Shown in pieces: positions 16,023 through 24,733 of a stretch of DNA of 54,295 nt. A model generated the notes under the pieces. That model was not told the origin of the DNA, did not search any database, and saw only the letters and a list, made by a program, of their open reading frames with translations. Made by a program: the position numbers and the translations under genes. Position 1 is the first letter of the stretch. Each line of letters starts with the position of its first letter. The DNA is from a bacterium. Lineage in GTDB: Bacteria > Armatimonadota > Zipacnadia > Zipacnadales > UBA11051. The stretch lies in contig JAUVVY010000027.1 in assembly GCA_030604405.1 (NCBI GenBank), forward strand, positions 1 through 54,295, given 5' to 3'.

Positions 16023-16616
16023 TCAATAACTCGTCTCACTTACCAATCTGACCGAGGGATCAGGCCCGAGCGGCTTGCCCAATTCGTAATTCTCGTGGCG
16101 CAGTATCAAGTCATCTATCTTCAGCGTGTCACCTTCGCCGTTGATCCGGCGCAACCTCGAGCCTCCCGCTGGAACCAGCGTGCCTGCGAGCCCAGGGTCG
16201 CCTCCGTCTGCCACCACCACTACTTCATGGCCAATGTCGGTGGGATGGATGTGGGCGGTGTACAGCGCGCCGCCCACCAAAAGGGCCAGCAACAGACAGC
16301 TAGCCGCCACGAGTTGGTAGGCCGGCACTCGGGGTGCGGGCGCTCTCAGCGGACCGACAAGCCAATGCAGCCACCTCTCCCAGACGCTGCCTGACTCCTG
16401 GTCGAGGCGGGCCATGACGCTGCGGGCGAAATCTTGCGGCACTTCGTCACTGGGCAGACCCCTGAGCATGTCGCTGACGTGCTGGGTGCGGCTGACCCAG
16501 CGCCGGCACGCGGGACAGGCCGCCAGATGCTCCCGTAAAGCTTGTGGCAGCTCCTGGGGGTCGTACGCTGCGTAGTTGTACGTGCCTAGCTGTCGTCTCA
16601 GGTCTTTACATCTCAT
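16023..16616 (-). CDS. Zinc-finger transmembrane anti-sigma factor
   Basis: A 197-residue ZAS-type anti-sigma factor that should hold the adjacent ECF sigma at the membrane. The zinc motif is C3 plus H30-x3-C34-x2-C37 (REHLAACPACRRW). One membrane helix lies at about 101-121, and about 75 residues follow outside the membrane. The gene starts six bases after the sigma stop codon, and that coupling is the strongest evidence of pairing. The extracytoplasmic tail (GDTLKIDDLILRHENYELGKPLG) would be the sensory part, probably touched by the RseB-like product encoded next. Confidence 0.9.
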   Translation of the reverse strand: MRCKDLRRQLGTYNYAAYDPQELPQALREHLAACPACRRWVSRTQHVSDMLRGLPSDEVPQDFARSVMARLDQESGSVWERWLHWLVGPLRAPAPRVPAYQLVAASCLLLALLVGGALYTAHIHPTDIGHEVVVVADGGDPGLAGTLVPAGGSRLRRINGEGDTLKIDDLILRHENYELGKPLGPDPSVRLVSETSY

Positions 16617-16622
16617 CTTAGT

Positions 16623-17234
16623 TCACCTGGGCAATTCCAAGTCAAGTTCGTCCACCAGTATCTTCTTAAGATGCTCTCTGGCATTGAACAATCTGCTCTT
16701 TACTGTTCCCAGTGGCGCCCCTACGATCTCAGCAATCTCCTCGTAGCTCAGGCCCTGCAATTCGTACAGGATCACCACTGTGCGGAGCTTGGGTGAGAGC
16801 TGCAGAATCGCCTCACTCACCCTGCGCTGCAACTGCGCGCTTTGTAGCTGGCGCTCCGGCCCGGCCGCATCGTCTTCAATGTCGCGCTCCACCTGGCCGC
16901 CGGAAATGTCCAGCGGCTCGTCGAGAGAGTAACTGGCTTGCCGGTGCTTGCGCCGTCGCATGGTATCTATTGCCAGGTTGCTGGCGATCCGATAGAGCCA
17001 TGTCTGAAATGACGACGCTCCGCGAAAACTGGCAAGCGAAGAGTAGGCCTTAATAAAAGTCTCCTGGGCCACATCCTCAGCCATCTCAGCCTGACCCAGC
17101 ATCCGCAGGACGTAGTTGTAGATCTTCGACTTGTACGTATCTACAAGTTCCTCAAATGCGGCGGCGTCTCCGCCCTGGGCACGCTGTACCAGTCTCCCGA
17201 TTTGTTCGAGACCAGGTGTAGGCCCTGTACTCAT
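16623..17234 (-). CDS. ECF-type RNA polymerase sigma factor (RpoE/SigW-like)
   Basis: A 203-residue sigma-70 family factor with only regions 2 and 4. Region 2 spans about 25-100 (YNYVLRMLGQAEMAEDVAQETFIKAY, FQTWLYRIASNLAIDTMRRRK) and region 4 about 145-195 (LPRTVV-type block LRTVVILYELQGLSYEEIAEIVG, GTVKSRLFNARE). The acidic linker between them is typical. The gene lies 49 bp after the YhaM-like gene, so it may be read from that transcript as well as from its own start. A SigW-like motif pair sits just upstream of the ATG (listed separately), suggesting autoregulation. Confidence 0.93.
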   Translation of the reverse strand: MSTGPTPGLEQIGRLVQRAQGGDAAAFEELVDTYKSKIYNYVLRMLGQAEMAEDVAQETFIKAYSSLASFRGASSFQTWLYRIASNLAIDTMRRRKHRQASYSLDEPLDISGGQVERDIEDDAAGPERQLQSAQLQRRVSEAILQLSPKLRTVVILYELQGLSYEEIAEIVGAPLGTVKSRLFNAREHLKKILVDELDLELPR

Positions 17235-17236
17235 GA

Positions 17237-17264
17237 TAGACGTACCCTTCGCGGAGAAGGTTCA
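17237..17264 (-). promoter_or_regulatory. Candidate ECF-sigma promoter upstream of the sigma gene
   Basis: On the minus strand TGAACC (17259-17264) and CGTCTA (17237-17242) are 16 bp apart, close to the TGAAAC-N16-CGTA pattern of SigW-type factors. The -10 ends only two bases before the annotated ATG, so transcripts would be leaderless or begin inside the codon. That lowers confidence, because a weak AAGGG site lies in the spacer and would not be transcribed. Confidence 0.35.
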
Positions 17265-17283
17265 AGACATCGAGCCAATTATC

Positions 17284-18255
17284 TTATTGCTCGTCCGCGC
17301 TGTCTGCTGCGCCCAGATAAATGTAACGGTCAAACAGCCTCTGGTATTCGGACCAGCGGTCACCGGAGGCGGCGCCCCGCTCGATGACCTGCCCGAAATA
17401 CTGCACGTGGGCGTCGAGATTGTCGGCGTAATGCAGCGCGCAGGCCTCCGCCGTCATCGGCACTATCGGCGCGCCGTACTCCTTCTGACCGTGGTGGCTC
17501 AGAAGAATATGACACAGCCTGTCGGCCAGCTCCTCAGGAAAGTCCGGGATGCCTGCTATTGCACCATTCACCATGCGGTCGGTGTGCACGATGTGGCCGA
17601 CCAGTCGCCCGGTGTCAGTGTAGTCAATGCCGGTCTCAACGGCAAGCTCTCTCAGCTTTCCGATGTCGTGCAGCAGCGCGCCGGCCACCAACAGGTCGCT
17701 GTCGAGTTCGGGATGGCACTCCAGCACAGCCAGCAGAATCTTGACCACCCCGACGGTGTGCTCCAGGAGGCCGCCGATGTGGGAATGGTGCAATGCCTTC
17801 GCCCCCGGGGCCTCGGCGAAGTCTTCGACAAAACTGGCATCGGAAAAGAAGTGGTCCAGCAGTGGGCGCAGGTGCTGATTCTGCACCATGTCAACAAAGC
17901 GGCGCAGGTCCGCCTGTAGCTCTGCAGCATCGCGTTTGCCTTCGGGCAGGAAATCCTTTTTTTCGAATTCGTCATCGGCGCACACTCGCGCTCGTTCAAC
18001 GATAAGCTGTAGAGCGCCCTGGTACTCATCCACACGGCCCTGCACCATGACCACGTCACCCACCTTCAACTGTGCGTCGAGCTGCTCGGCCTTCTCCCAC
18101 ACCCGTCCCACTATGCTGCCGCTGCTGTCGGCCAGCACCAGGCTCATGTAGCTCCCCGTCTTTTTCTTAAACGGGATCAGGCTCTTTTGATTGACCAGAA
18201 ACGGGGCGGAAACGCGGTCGTTGCTCTTCAACTCTGCGGCCATTTGCTTGCTCAT
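17284..18255 (-). CDS. YhaM-type 3'-5' exoribonuclease (OB fold + HD domain)
   Basis: A 323-residue protein with an N-terminal OB fold for nucleic acid (about 10-92, YMSLVLADSSGSIVGRVWE, VGDVVMVQGRVDEYQG). A C-terminal HD metal hydrolase domain follows (about 155-290), with H157 and the LLHDIGK motif at H196-D197 and further ligands in HIVHTDR and LSHHGQKEYGAP. YhaM of Bacillus degrades RNA and single-stranded DNA 3'-5'. The ATG at 18253-18255 shares its A with the TAA of the kinase gene (TAATG) and has GGAGGGAGG upstream. The frame stays open 53 codons further, but only as an overlap with the kinase gene. Confidence 0.88.
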   Translation of the reverse strand: MSKQMAAELKSNDRVSAPFLVNQKSLIPFKKKTGSYMSLVLADSSGSIVGRVWEKAEQLDAQLKVGDVVMVQGRVDEYQGALQLIVERARVCADDEFEKKDFLPEGKRDAAELQADLRRFVDMVQNQHLRPLLDHFFSDASFVEDFAEAPGAKALHHSHIGGLLEHTVGVVKILLAVLECHPELDSDLLVAGALLHDIGKLRELAVETGIDYTDTGRLVGHIVHTDRMVNGAIAGIPDFPEELADRLCHILLSHHGQKEYGAPIVPMTAEACALHYADNLDAHVQYFGQVIERGAASGDRWSEYQRLFDRYIYLGAADSADEQ

Positions 18256-19145
18256 TACATCCTCCCTCCGGCGGCTGCCTGGTCGAGTTGTTCTCCGGCT
18301 GTGTTGAGCGTAATTGCGCCGAATAGTATGCCGGACGCGGTTTCGGCGGCCTCGGGCGCGTACGCCAGCAGCCGGTGATTCCGCAGGTCTATCGTCTGCA
18401 GCAGGCCCAGACACACCAATCTGCGCATCTCATCAACGAACCCTAGCAATAGCCCGCCCGAGGCGTCCGGCTGCGGGCCGGCTGGCGAGCTCAGGATCGC
18501 CTTATCATCCAGACTAACCCAGCGCATGTTGCTGTCGGCCAGCGCCGCCGCGAATATCTGCTGCCGGTGCTGGCGCCTTTGCATCACGGTCTTTACGTGC
18601 AGGCGGTCGGGAGTATTGAGACGCCTGATCCGGGCCGGCGTGAAATTCTGCCAGCACTTCAGTAGCCGGCGTGCCGGCCTGTCATCACCGATTACCAGCA
18701 CGTCAAGCGGAGCCAGCATCTCCACCTTCGCGGTCTTGAGCGCTACCGCGCCATCGCCCTCAATGTAGCCGGTGGTATCAATTACCGTATAGGCCGCGCC
18801 AGCCGCCTCGGCGTCGCGTACTGCCCGCAGCAGTGCGCTGAGCGCCGTGGCCGGCCGAGAGGCGGGGCTGACGTCACCGACAAAGTAGCAATGCTCCTGC
18901 CCGCTTCCCGCCAGCCGCCATCCCACAGTTGCTGGCGGCCCGATCTGTGACTGGCCGACATCCGCATCTACCATGCCGGTGGGTGCGACCGCGGCCAGCC
19001 TCTCGCCCAGCCAGCCCGCCAGAGTGGTCTTGCCGCTGTCGGTAGGCCCGACAATCATTACCCGACGCGGGGCCTGCCGCAGATCCTCAAGAAGCTGCAG
19101 CCACTCTCTCGAGACCAGTATCCTCTGCCTATCCTGCTCCGGCAT
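18255..19145 (-). CDS. Clp1/Grc3-like polynucleotide 5'-kinase
   Basis: A 296-residue P-loop protein with Walker A GPTDSGKTT (33-41), then VDADVGQSQIGPPA (59-72), the DxDxGQ signature of the Clp1/Grc3/NOL9 kinase family, and VIDTTGYIEGDGAVALKTAKVEML. These enzymes phosphorylate 5'-OH ends of RNA in tRNA and rRNA processing and are well known in eukaryotes and archaea. The C-terminal 90 residues (LLGFVDEMRRLVCLGLLQTID...) match the small C-terminal domain of that family. The gene overlaps the YhaM-like nuclease gene by one base. The start shown gives the Walker motif at the usual distance. A general GTPase is less likely because no NKxD motif is present. Confidence 0.82.
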   Translation of the reverse strand: MPEQDRQRILVSREWLQLLEDLRQAPRRVMIVGPTDSGKTTLAGWLGERLAAVAPTGMVDADVGQSQIGPPATVGWRLAGSGQEHCYFVGDVSPASRPATALSALLRAVRDAEAAGAAYTVIDTTGYIEGDGAVALKTAKVEMLAPLDVLVIGDDRPARRLLKCWQNFTPARIRRLNTPDRLHVKTVMQRRQHRQQIFAAALADSNMRWVSLDDKAILSSPAGPQPDASGGLLLGFVDEMRRLVCLGLLQTIDLRNHRLLAYAPEAAETASGILFGAITLNTAGEQLDQAAAGGRM

Positions 19146-19309
19146 GGCTCGCCTGCTTCACTGTTCCGCGCGGCCCCGGCCCACCCTTTCCAGCTATGGC
19201 CGGTGAGCCATCGCCGCCTTTTCTCAGCCTGACCCGAAATGCCCCGAACTACAATCAAAGCGGGGCGAACCCAACGGCCCGCCCCCGTGCGTTTTCAAGT
19301 CAGGCCCCG

Positions 19310-21733
19310 TTACTGTTCCTTGCCCTCGGACTTCTGCGGCCGGGCAAACTCTCTCATCGTTTCGGCCATCTCGCGCAGGCGGGCTTCGACGCGGCCGTTG
19401 ATGCTGGCCTCAGGATATTTCCCGTCCTTATTCCTCTTGCCGGCCTTTACACCGGTCAGTATCTCAATACCCTCATCTATGGTCTTGACTGACCAGATGT
19501 GGAACTCTCCGTTCGCCACGGCCTCGATTACTTCGTCGTTCAGCACCAGGTGGCGCACATTGGCGTCGGGGATGACGACGCCCTGCTCGCCGGTCAAGCC
19601 CATTGCCTTACAGGTGGCGTAGTAGCCCTCGATCTTGCCGTTGACGCCGCCTATCGCCTGCACCTGGCCTCTCTGGTTCACGGAGCCAGTCACCGCGATG
19701 CCCTGCTTAATCGGCACCTGTGCGAGGCTGGAGAGCAGCGCGTACAGCTCCGTGGAAGCCGCCGAGTCGCCTTCGATCTCTTCGTAGATTTGCTCGAAGG
19801 AAATAGTGGCCGAAAGTGACAGCGGGAACTCGCGGCCGTAGCGTTCCCCCAAAAAGCCGCTGATCGTCAGTAGTCCCTTGTCGTGTATGCGTCCGGTCAG
19901 CTTGGCCTCGCGGTCAATGTTGACCACTCCGGCCCGGCCCATGTAGGTCAGGCAGGTGATGCGGCCCGGTTTGCCGAGGACGTAGTCGCCAAGTTGCATG
20001 ACGGCAATGCCGTTGATCTGCCCCACCACATCGCCGTCCACATCCACCATGATCGTGCCGTCTTTTGTCATCTCGATGATGCGCTCTTGGATGCGGCTGG
20101 AACGCAATGCCTGCTGCTCCAGGGCGTAGCGGACATCATCGGCGGTTACGACCTCTCGCTTGCTGCGCGCGGCCCAGTAAGCGGCCTCTCGCACGACATT
20201 GGAAACCTCGGAGAAACTGATGCTGAGCTTCTTCTGGTCGCTGGCCAGGCGGCTGCCGTACTCTACGACCTGTGCTGCTGCCTCCGGTAGGAAGTGGGGC
20301 AAGTCCTCCTCCCGGCACATCTGGCCGATGTAGGCGGCGAACCGCCGGCAGGTCTTTGCCGACCGGTCTATCTGGTTGTCAAAATCGGCCTTGACCTTGA
20401 AAAGCTTACGAAAATCCTCATCGTACTCGTAAAGCAGGTAGTACAACAGCGGGCTGCCGATCAAGATCACCTTGACCTCGAGGGGTATCGCCGCCGGCTC
20501 CAGGCTCACTGTCGAGATGAAGCGCAATTGGTCGCGCAGCGATTCGATGCGCACCTGTCGGCTCTTGAGCGCTCTCTTCAGCGCATCCCAGGCGAATGGC
20601 CGCTGCAATACCTGAAGCGCTTCCAGAATCAGGTAGCCGCCGTTGGCTTTGTGCAGCGCGCCGGCCTTAATCATCGTGAAGTCAGTGACCAGCGCACCCA
20701 TGTGTGTTTGGTGCTCGACCTCGCCGGTGAGGGCCTCAATGGTGGGGTTCGATTCCATAATTACGGGCGCGCCTTTGAGGTCCTGATTATTAATCAGGAC
20801 GTTGATTCCATAGCGCTCCATTATCGGCATAGCACCGGCCCCGACACCCATCGCGGCGGCAAGACGCATCTGCTCATCGCCGTCTTCAGCCGACTGCCGA
20901 AGCGAACTGATATTGTCCAGCAGGTCATCCTGGATCTCATCGAGGTGCTGCAGGACCTCATCCTGGCGCTTGTTCTTCTTGCGGATGTCCCGAAGCAGCG
21001 GCTCGACGACCGACCGCGCGACCGCGCGGTCGAGTTCCTGTACCTGTTGCCTGGTCTGTCGTTCTTCACGCTGGCCGCGGCGCATGATCTCGGCCAGCGT
21101 CCCCTGCAATTCCTGCCGCTTCTCCTCGAGTTGTTCGCGCTCTTCTTCGGGCAGGTCCCGGTACTGCTGCGGGTCCATGACCTCCCCGTCCGAAGCAGGA
21201 GCGACGATCAGGCCGGCCGGCGAGCGGCCCAGCGTAAAGCCCGCCGCTTCCACCTCTTTCTCAAACTCCTGCAACTCCTTATTGCGCTCGTCGCGAAAGC
21301 TGCGTAGCAGATCGTCCCGCTTCTCGTTATACTCATCGCTCTCGAACGCGGCCAGCACCTGCGTAACAAGCTCGCCGATCACCTTGTCCATGTCGCTTTG
21401 CCATCTGGCGCCCTTTCCTGCCGGCAGCTTGATGGCCTTTGGCGTGTGCGGATCGGAAAAGTTATACACATAGCACCAGTCGTCCGGCGTCGGCTGCCGC
21501 TTGCTGCGCTTGTCCAGAAACTCCCGCGAAATCGTTGAGCGACCGGTTCCAACGCGTCCCATTACGTACACGTTATAGCCATCGCTGTCAATATTGGCGG
21601 CAAACTCCAGCGCATCAACCGCCCGCTGCTGTCCTATCGGCTCAGCCAGGTCGGCCAATTCCGCCGTCGTTTCGAACTTGAATAGTCCGGGATCGCATTG
21701 GTTACGAAGCTGTTTGGGGGTTAATTCCCGCAT
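19310..21733 (-). CDS. Lon-like ATP-dependent protease (AAA_32 / LonC-B type)
   Basis: An 807-residue Lon-family protease. The Walker A loop reads GRVGTGRST, with the usual Lys replaced by Arg as in the AAA_32 subgroup. A long coiled-coil insertion (about 130-290) follows, then a Walker B/sensor region (GGYLILEALQVLQRPFAWDAL). The C-terminal protease domain has catalytic S657 (EGDSAAS) and K700 (GGVNGKIEG), spaced 43 apart as in E. coli Lon. It would act on unfolded or regulatory proteins in the cytoplasm. ATG 21733 opens the family N-terminus MRELTPKQLRNQCDP. It lies 164 bp upstream of the kinase gene on the same strand, so operon membership is possible. Confidence 0.92.
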   Translation of the reverse strand: MRELTPKQLRNQCDPGLFKFETTAELADLAEPIGQQRAVDALEFAANIDSDGYNVYVMGRVGTGRSTISREFLDKRSKRQPTPDDWCYVYNFSDPHTPKAIKLPAGKGARWQSDMDKVIGELVTQVLAAFESDEYNEKRDDLLRSFRDERNKELQEFEKEVEAAGFTLGRSPAGLIVAPASDGEVMDPQQYRDLPEEEREQLEEKRQELQGTLAEIMRRGQREERQTRQQVQELDRAVARSVVEPLLRDIRKKNKRQDEVLQHLDEIQDDLLDNISSLRQSAEDGDEQMRLAAAMGVGAGAMPIMERYGINVLINNQDLKGAPVIMESNPTIEALTGEVEHQTHMGALVTDFTMIKAGALHKANGGYLILEALQVLQRPFAWDALKRALKSRQVRIESLRDQLRFISTVSLEPAAIPLEVKVILIGSPLLYYLLYEYDEDFRKLFKVKADFDNQIDRSAKTCRRFAAYIGQMCREEDLPHFLPEAAAQVVEYGSRLASDQKKLSISFSEVSNVVREAAYWAARSKREVVTADDVRYALEQQALRSSRIQERIIEMTKDGTIMVDVDGDVVGQINGIAVMQLGDYVLGKPGRITCLTYMGRAGVVNIDREAKLTGRIHDKGLLTISGFLGERYGREFPLSLSATISFEQIYEEIEGDSAASTELYALLSSLAQVPIKQGIAVTGSVNQRGQVQAIGGVNGKIEGYYATCKAMGLTGEQGVVIPDANVRHLVLNDEVIEAVANGEFHIWSVKTIDEGIEILTGVKAGKRNKDGKYPEASINGRVEARLREMAETMREFARPQKSEGKEQ

Positions 21734-21949
21734 TTATGCGCAACACTTCCTTATTGAGCATTTGCCCACAGTGGCATTCTACCGTATTGTTGGACGTGTA
21801 TTTGCCTATTTCCCCACAAGTATCAAGAATCCTCCTGCAGCGGTCGGGAAGGTTATCCTGAGCAACTGAGGGAACCTGCCGTCAACAGCAATGTTTAGTA
21901 ACTGCTTACCTTGTCTAGTGCGCGCTAAACGCAAGCGAGGTCGCGTGGT

Positions 21950-21967
21950 ACAGGCTTTCCAGCCTGT
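21950..21967. repeat. ACAGGCT-ttcc-AGCCTGT hairpin, copy 1
   Basis: A perfect 7-bp stem with a ttcc loop. Preceding sequence gaggtcgcgtggta recurs upstream of related sequence at 47800, and the same hairpin sits at 44478-44497 after gcgtgg. The design (..GGCT-TCC-AGCC..) is the same as that of the GTCGGGCT hairpins, so these look like two subfamilies of one REP class. Confidence 0.65.
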
Positions 21968-22133
21968 GAATGTCGTTAATTGATGTCGATTGCTGTGTCA
22001 ATGCCTTCGTGGACGACAGCCATCCGCCTGACCTGCCTGCGCGCCAACGTGTCCGCGGAAGCCTTGGCGGAGGCGGGGCGGCTCGCCTGTCGAGGCGTCT
22101 CGACGCTACTGCTTTTTGGAATAGGCTGCATAT

Positions 22134-22161
22134 GGGGACTGTCCCTTTAGGGACTGTCCCC
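22134..22161. repeat. GGGGACTGTCCC palindrome, copy 2
   Basis: GGGGACTGTCCCT and AGGGACTGTCCCC with a 2-base loop form a hairpin with one central mismatch. It corresponds to the element at 9528-9555 and lies 30-57 bp upstream of the EamA gene. Confidence 0.75.
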
Positions 22162-22190
22162 TACGGTAGAATGGCCGCGATCATCACAAC

Positions 22191-23030
22191 ATGTTATTGC
22201 TTGCTGCCACAATTGTCGCCAACACGTCGTTCGCACTGATACTGCGTGCCGCTCAGCGCCGTCACGCCAACGACATGGCCGTCGGCACGATCAACTACGT
22301 TGTCGCATCAATGTTCTTCGGGATTCTGGCGGCCATTAGTCGGCCCGACGGCGCTACCACAGCCGCGACATACGCGCTGGCTGGTGGCAGCTTCAACGTG
22401 ATCATCTACCTGCTGCTGCTGCCGGCCATGCGGCTCAGGGGCGTGGCAATATCCATCGCGATGGTTCGCCTGGCTGTGGTCATACCTCTGGCCGCCGCAA
22501 TCCTTGTCTGGAACGAAGCTCCCAGCTTTGTCCAGACATACGGCATCCTCCTGGCCCTGGTTGCCGTCCCGATGCTCACCCTGGACAAGGGCATCAGTGA
22601 CCAGCCGCTCACTGTGCGGCGCATCGCAGTTCTTCTCGGCCTGCTTCTGAGCAATGGCATGACTCTGCTCATGCTGAAGGCGTTTCAGATGACTGGGTTC
22701 ACCGGCGCTCGCCCCATCTACCTGGGGGTTGTCTTTGCCATCGGCGCGGTCGTGTGTGCCATCGCCTGGCTGCGTGGCAGAAAGGCGCCGCTGAGCGCGC
22801 TCGAAATCAAATGGGGCATACTGCTGGGCACGTCCAATGCGCTGACCAACATCCTGATGTTCGCCACACTTGACGTACTGCTGGCGTCGGTGATGTTTCC
22901 TATCCTGGCCGCGGCCGGGTTGTCTCTCAGCACCATTTTCGCCGCAATTGCATGGCGCGAGATTCCCGGCAAGCTGGGCTGGGCCGGTATTGCTGTTGCC
23001 GTGGTCGCCGTAGTGCTGACCAATCTTTGA
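22191..23030 (+). CDS. EamA/DMT-superfamily transporter
   Basis: A 279-residue integral membrane protein with about ten hydrophobic segments in two halves, the drug/metabolite transporter fold. Examples are MLLLAATIVANTSFALILRAA at the start and AAGLSLSTIFAAIAWREIPGKLGWAGIAVAVVAVVLTNL at the end, the latter being the usual EamA closing block. Such proteins export metabolites or small amphiphiles; the substrate cannot be read from sequence. No Shine-Dalgarno precedes ATG 22191, so the message may be short-leadered or leaderless, or the start may lie elsewhere; an upstream in-frame start is not evident. Confidence 0.85.
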   Translation: MLLLAATIVANTSFALILRAAQRRHANDMAVGTINYVVASMFFGILAAISRPDGATTAATYALAGGSFNVIIYLLLLPAMRLRGVAISIAMVRLAVVIPLAAAILVWNEAPSFVQTYGILLALVAVPMLTLDKGISDQPLTVRRIAVLLGLLLSNGMTLLMLKAFQMTGFTGARPIYLGVVFAIGAVVCAIAWLRGRKAPLSALEIKWGILLGTSNALTNILMFATLDVLLASVMFPILAAAGLSLSTIFAAIAWREIPGKLGWAGIAVAVVAVVLTNL

Positions 23031-23094
23031 TACTACGTTGGGAGCGCAGTTCACCTCTTGCAAACCCGGCCCAAAAGCCTCACAATATAGCCAA

Positions 23095-24480
23095 ATGGAC
23101 ATCGCCCGTTTCGAGGATACAATCGTAGCCATATCCACACCTCCCGGCCGTAGCGGCATCGGCATCGTACGCCTCAGCGGCCCGCAAGCGGTGGAATTGG
23201 CCAATCAGATATTCCGGCCTGCGAACCGAAACCGCAGCCCGCTTACCCAGCGCTCCTTTGCCACATGCTACGGCCACGTGGTTGACGGTGAGCACGTTGT
23301 AGATGAGGTGATACTCACCGTCATGCGCGCCCCGCACACCTACACGACTCAGGACGTGGCGGAGATCAACTGTCACGGGGGTATTGTGCCCTTGCGGCGC
23401 ACTCTGGAATTGGTGATAGACAGCGGCGCGCGGCTGGCCGACCCCGGGGAATTCACCAAGCGCGCTTACTACTTCGGCCGCATTGACCTGGCACAGGCCG
23501 AGGCGGTCGCCGATGTTATCAACGCGCAAACCGAGCAGAGCCGCAAGGCCGCTATGGCTCAACTCGCCGGCCAGTTGTCCGAAGCCGTCAACAGTTTCCG
23601 CGAAAATATCATCTCACTGCTGGTGCGTATCGAGGCCTCCGTTGATTTTGCCGACCAGGACATCGAGATGATCGCAGCCCCGGACATTGCACGAGGCATT
23701 GCCGGCCTGCGCGAAGAGATAGGTGCTCTTCTGGCAACCGCCGAGCACGGGCGGATTCTCCGCGAGGGCCTCAAAGTCGCCATCGTCGGCCGGCGTAATG
23801 TCGGCAAGTCCAGCCTGCTCAATGCTCTGCTGCGCGCCAACCGTGCCATCGTCACCGAAGTCCCCGGCACCACCCGCGATGTCATCGAGGATGCCCTCAA
23901 CATCAATGGCATTCCGGTGACGCTGGCCGACACCGCCGGACTATGCGACACCAGCAATATCGTCGAGGCTGAGGGGGTCAACCGCAGTCGTCAGGCGATG
24001 GCCGAGGCGGATCTGGTGCTCTTGGTGATAGACAGCTCCGAGCCGCTGCAGCAAGATGATCTCAAACTGCTCGCGCAACTGCCTGCTTGCGGGATCGTGG
24101 TAATGAATAAGGAGGACCTGCCGACGGTGGCCGATTCGGGTCAGGTTGCCGAGGCCACCTCTACGCCCATCGTCTGGGTCTCCGCCCGCGAAGCCACGCA
24201 TATCCAGGACCTGGAGCAAGCCATCTCTTCGGCGGTCTGGGAGGGGAAGACCGGGGACGGCGAGCAGACTATCATCACCAACGTCCGCCATAAAGTGGCG
24301 CTTCAGGAGGCGGACGCCGCGCTGGCCGGTGCCACGGCAGCGACTGCCAACGGCTATTCAGAGGAATTCATCGCTGCTGACCTGCGCGAGGCGCTGGCCG
24401 GCCTTGACGAGATCGTCGGCAAGTGCTTGCCGGAGGAGATAATCAACCGCATCTTCGCCGAATTCTGCATCGGCAAGTGA
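23095..24480 (+). CDS. mnmE: tRNA modification GTPase MnmE
   Basis: GTPase that with MnmG installs 5-carboxymethylaminomethyl or related groups on wobble uridine of tRNA. All G-motifs are present: GRRNVGKSS (from G232), GTTRDVIED, DTAGL, NKED and SARE. The N-terminal tetrahydrofolate-binding domain carries INCHGG and PGEFTKRAYYFGRIDLAQAEAV, and the C-terminal catalytic FCIGK is intact. ATG 23095 gives 461 residues starting MDIARFEDTIVAISTPPG, which matches the family. A TTG at 23038 would add 19 residues with no family support. It lies 64 bp after the transporter gene. No mnmG, rnpA or yidC is adjacent. Confidence 0.96.
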   Translation: MDIARFEDTIVAISTPPGRSGIGIVRLSGPQAVELANQIFRPANRNRSPLTQRSFATCYGHVVDGEHVVDEVILTVMRAPHTYTTQDVAEINCHGGIVPLRRTLELVIDSGARLADPGEFTKRAYYFGRIDLAQAEAVADVINAQTEQSRKAAMAQLAGQLSEAVNSFRENIISLLVRIEASVDFADQDIEMIAAPDIARGIAGLREEIGALLATAEHGRILREGLKVAIVGRRNVGKSSLLNALLRANRAIVTEVPGTTRDVIEDALNINGIPVTLADTAGLCDTSNIVEAEGVNRSRQAMAEADLVLLVIDSSEPLQQDDLKLLAQLPACGIVVMNKEDLPTVADSGQVAEATSTPIVWVSAREATHIQDLEQAISSAVWEGKTGDGEQTIITNVRHKVALQEADAALAGATAATANGYSEEFIAADLREALAGLDEIVGKCLPEEIINRIFAEFCIGK

Positions 24481-24557
24481 GCGCCTCGGTCCATTTCCCT
24501 TCTCCCCGCCGACGCCCTATTCCTGATTATTCATCAATCCGTAGGTCGGGCTTGCTA

Positions 24558-24733
24558 CTGTAGTTATGCAGATTTCAAGCAAGTATAGTTTCGGGCTAAT
24601 GGCCTGCAGTCGTTAGTCGTAATGGAGGGGCCGTGTCGAGCATCGGACGACACTGTCGTCCGATGGGAGCCCGGCCCACGCACAACGCTATCAAGGCAAG
24701 GTCGCCACACCCAAACGGCCAACGGCAACGGCT
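24558..24733 (+). mobile_element. MITE relic lacking its right end
   Basis: CTGTAGTTATGCAGATTT (24558-24575) is identical to the 18-bp terminal repeat of the MITE at 45334. Internal blocks also match that MITE: ggggccgtgtcgagc, cggcccacg, acgctatc, and ccacaccca followed by aacggct. The left flank is gtcgggct-tgcta, so it entered the same hairpin type. No matching right terminal repeat follows; a REP palindrome begins where the right part should be. Confidence 0.7.

Larger units (their letters stand above)
21734..22190. other. Divergent intergenic region lon-like / EamA
   Basis: A 457-bp gap between divergent genes. It holds two repeat elements: ACAGGCT-ttcc-AGCCTGT at 21950-21967, and the GGGGACTGTCCC palindrome at 22134-22161. 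The 45 bases leading into the first (agtgcgcgctaaacgcaa...) recur at about 47781. No promoter of clear quality is seen for either gene, although TAGAAT at 22166-22171 could be a -10 for the transporter. Confidence 0.5.

Noticed and set aside
17284-18414. Longer start for the YhaM-like gene
   Set aside because: The extra 53 codons overlap the end of the kinase gene in another frame and lack a ribosome binding site; the TAATG overlap start has GGAGGGAGG.
21734-22190. CIRCE or other heat-shock operator upstream of the lon-like gene
   Set aside because: Looked for the TTAGCACTC-N9-GAGTGCTAA pattern and found none.
23038-24480. TTG start for mnmE
   Set aside because: It adds 19 residues with no family match; the conserved N-terminus begins at ATG 23095.
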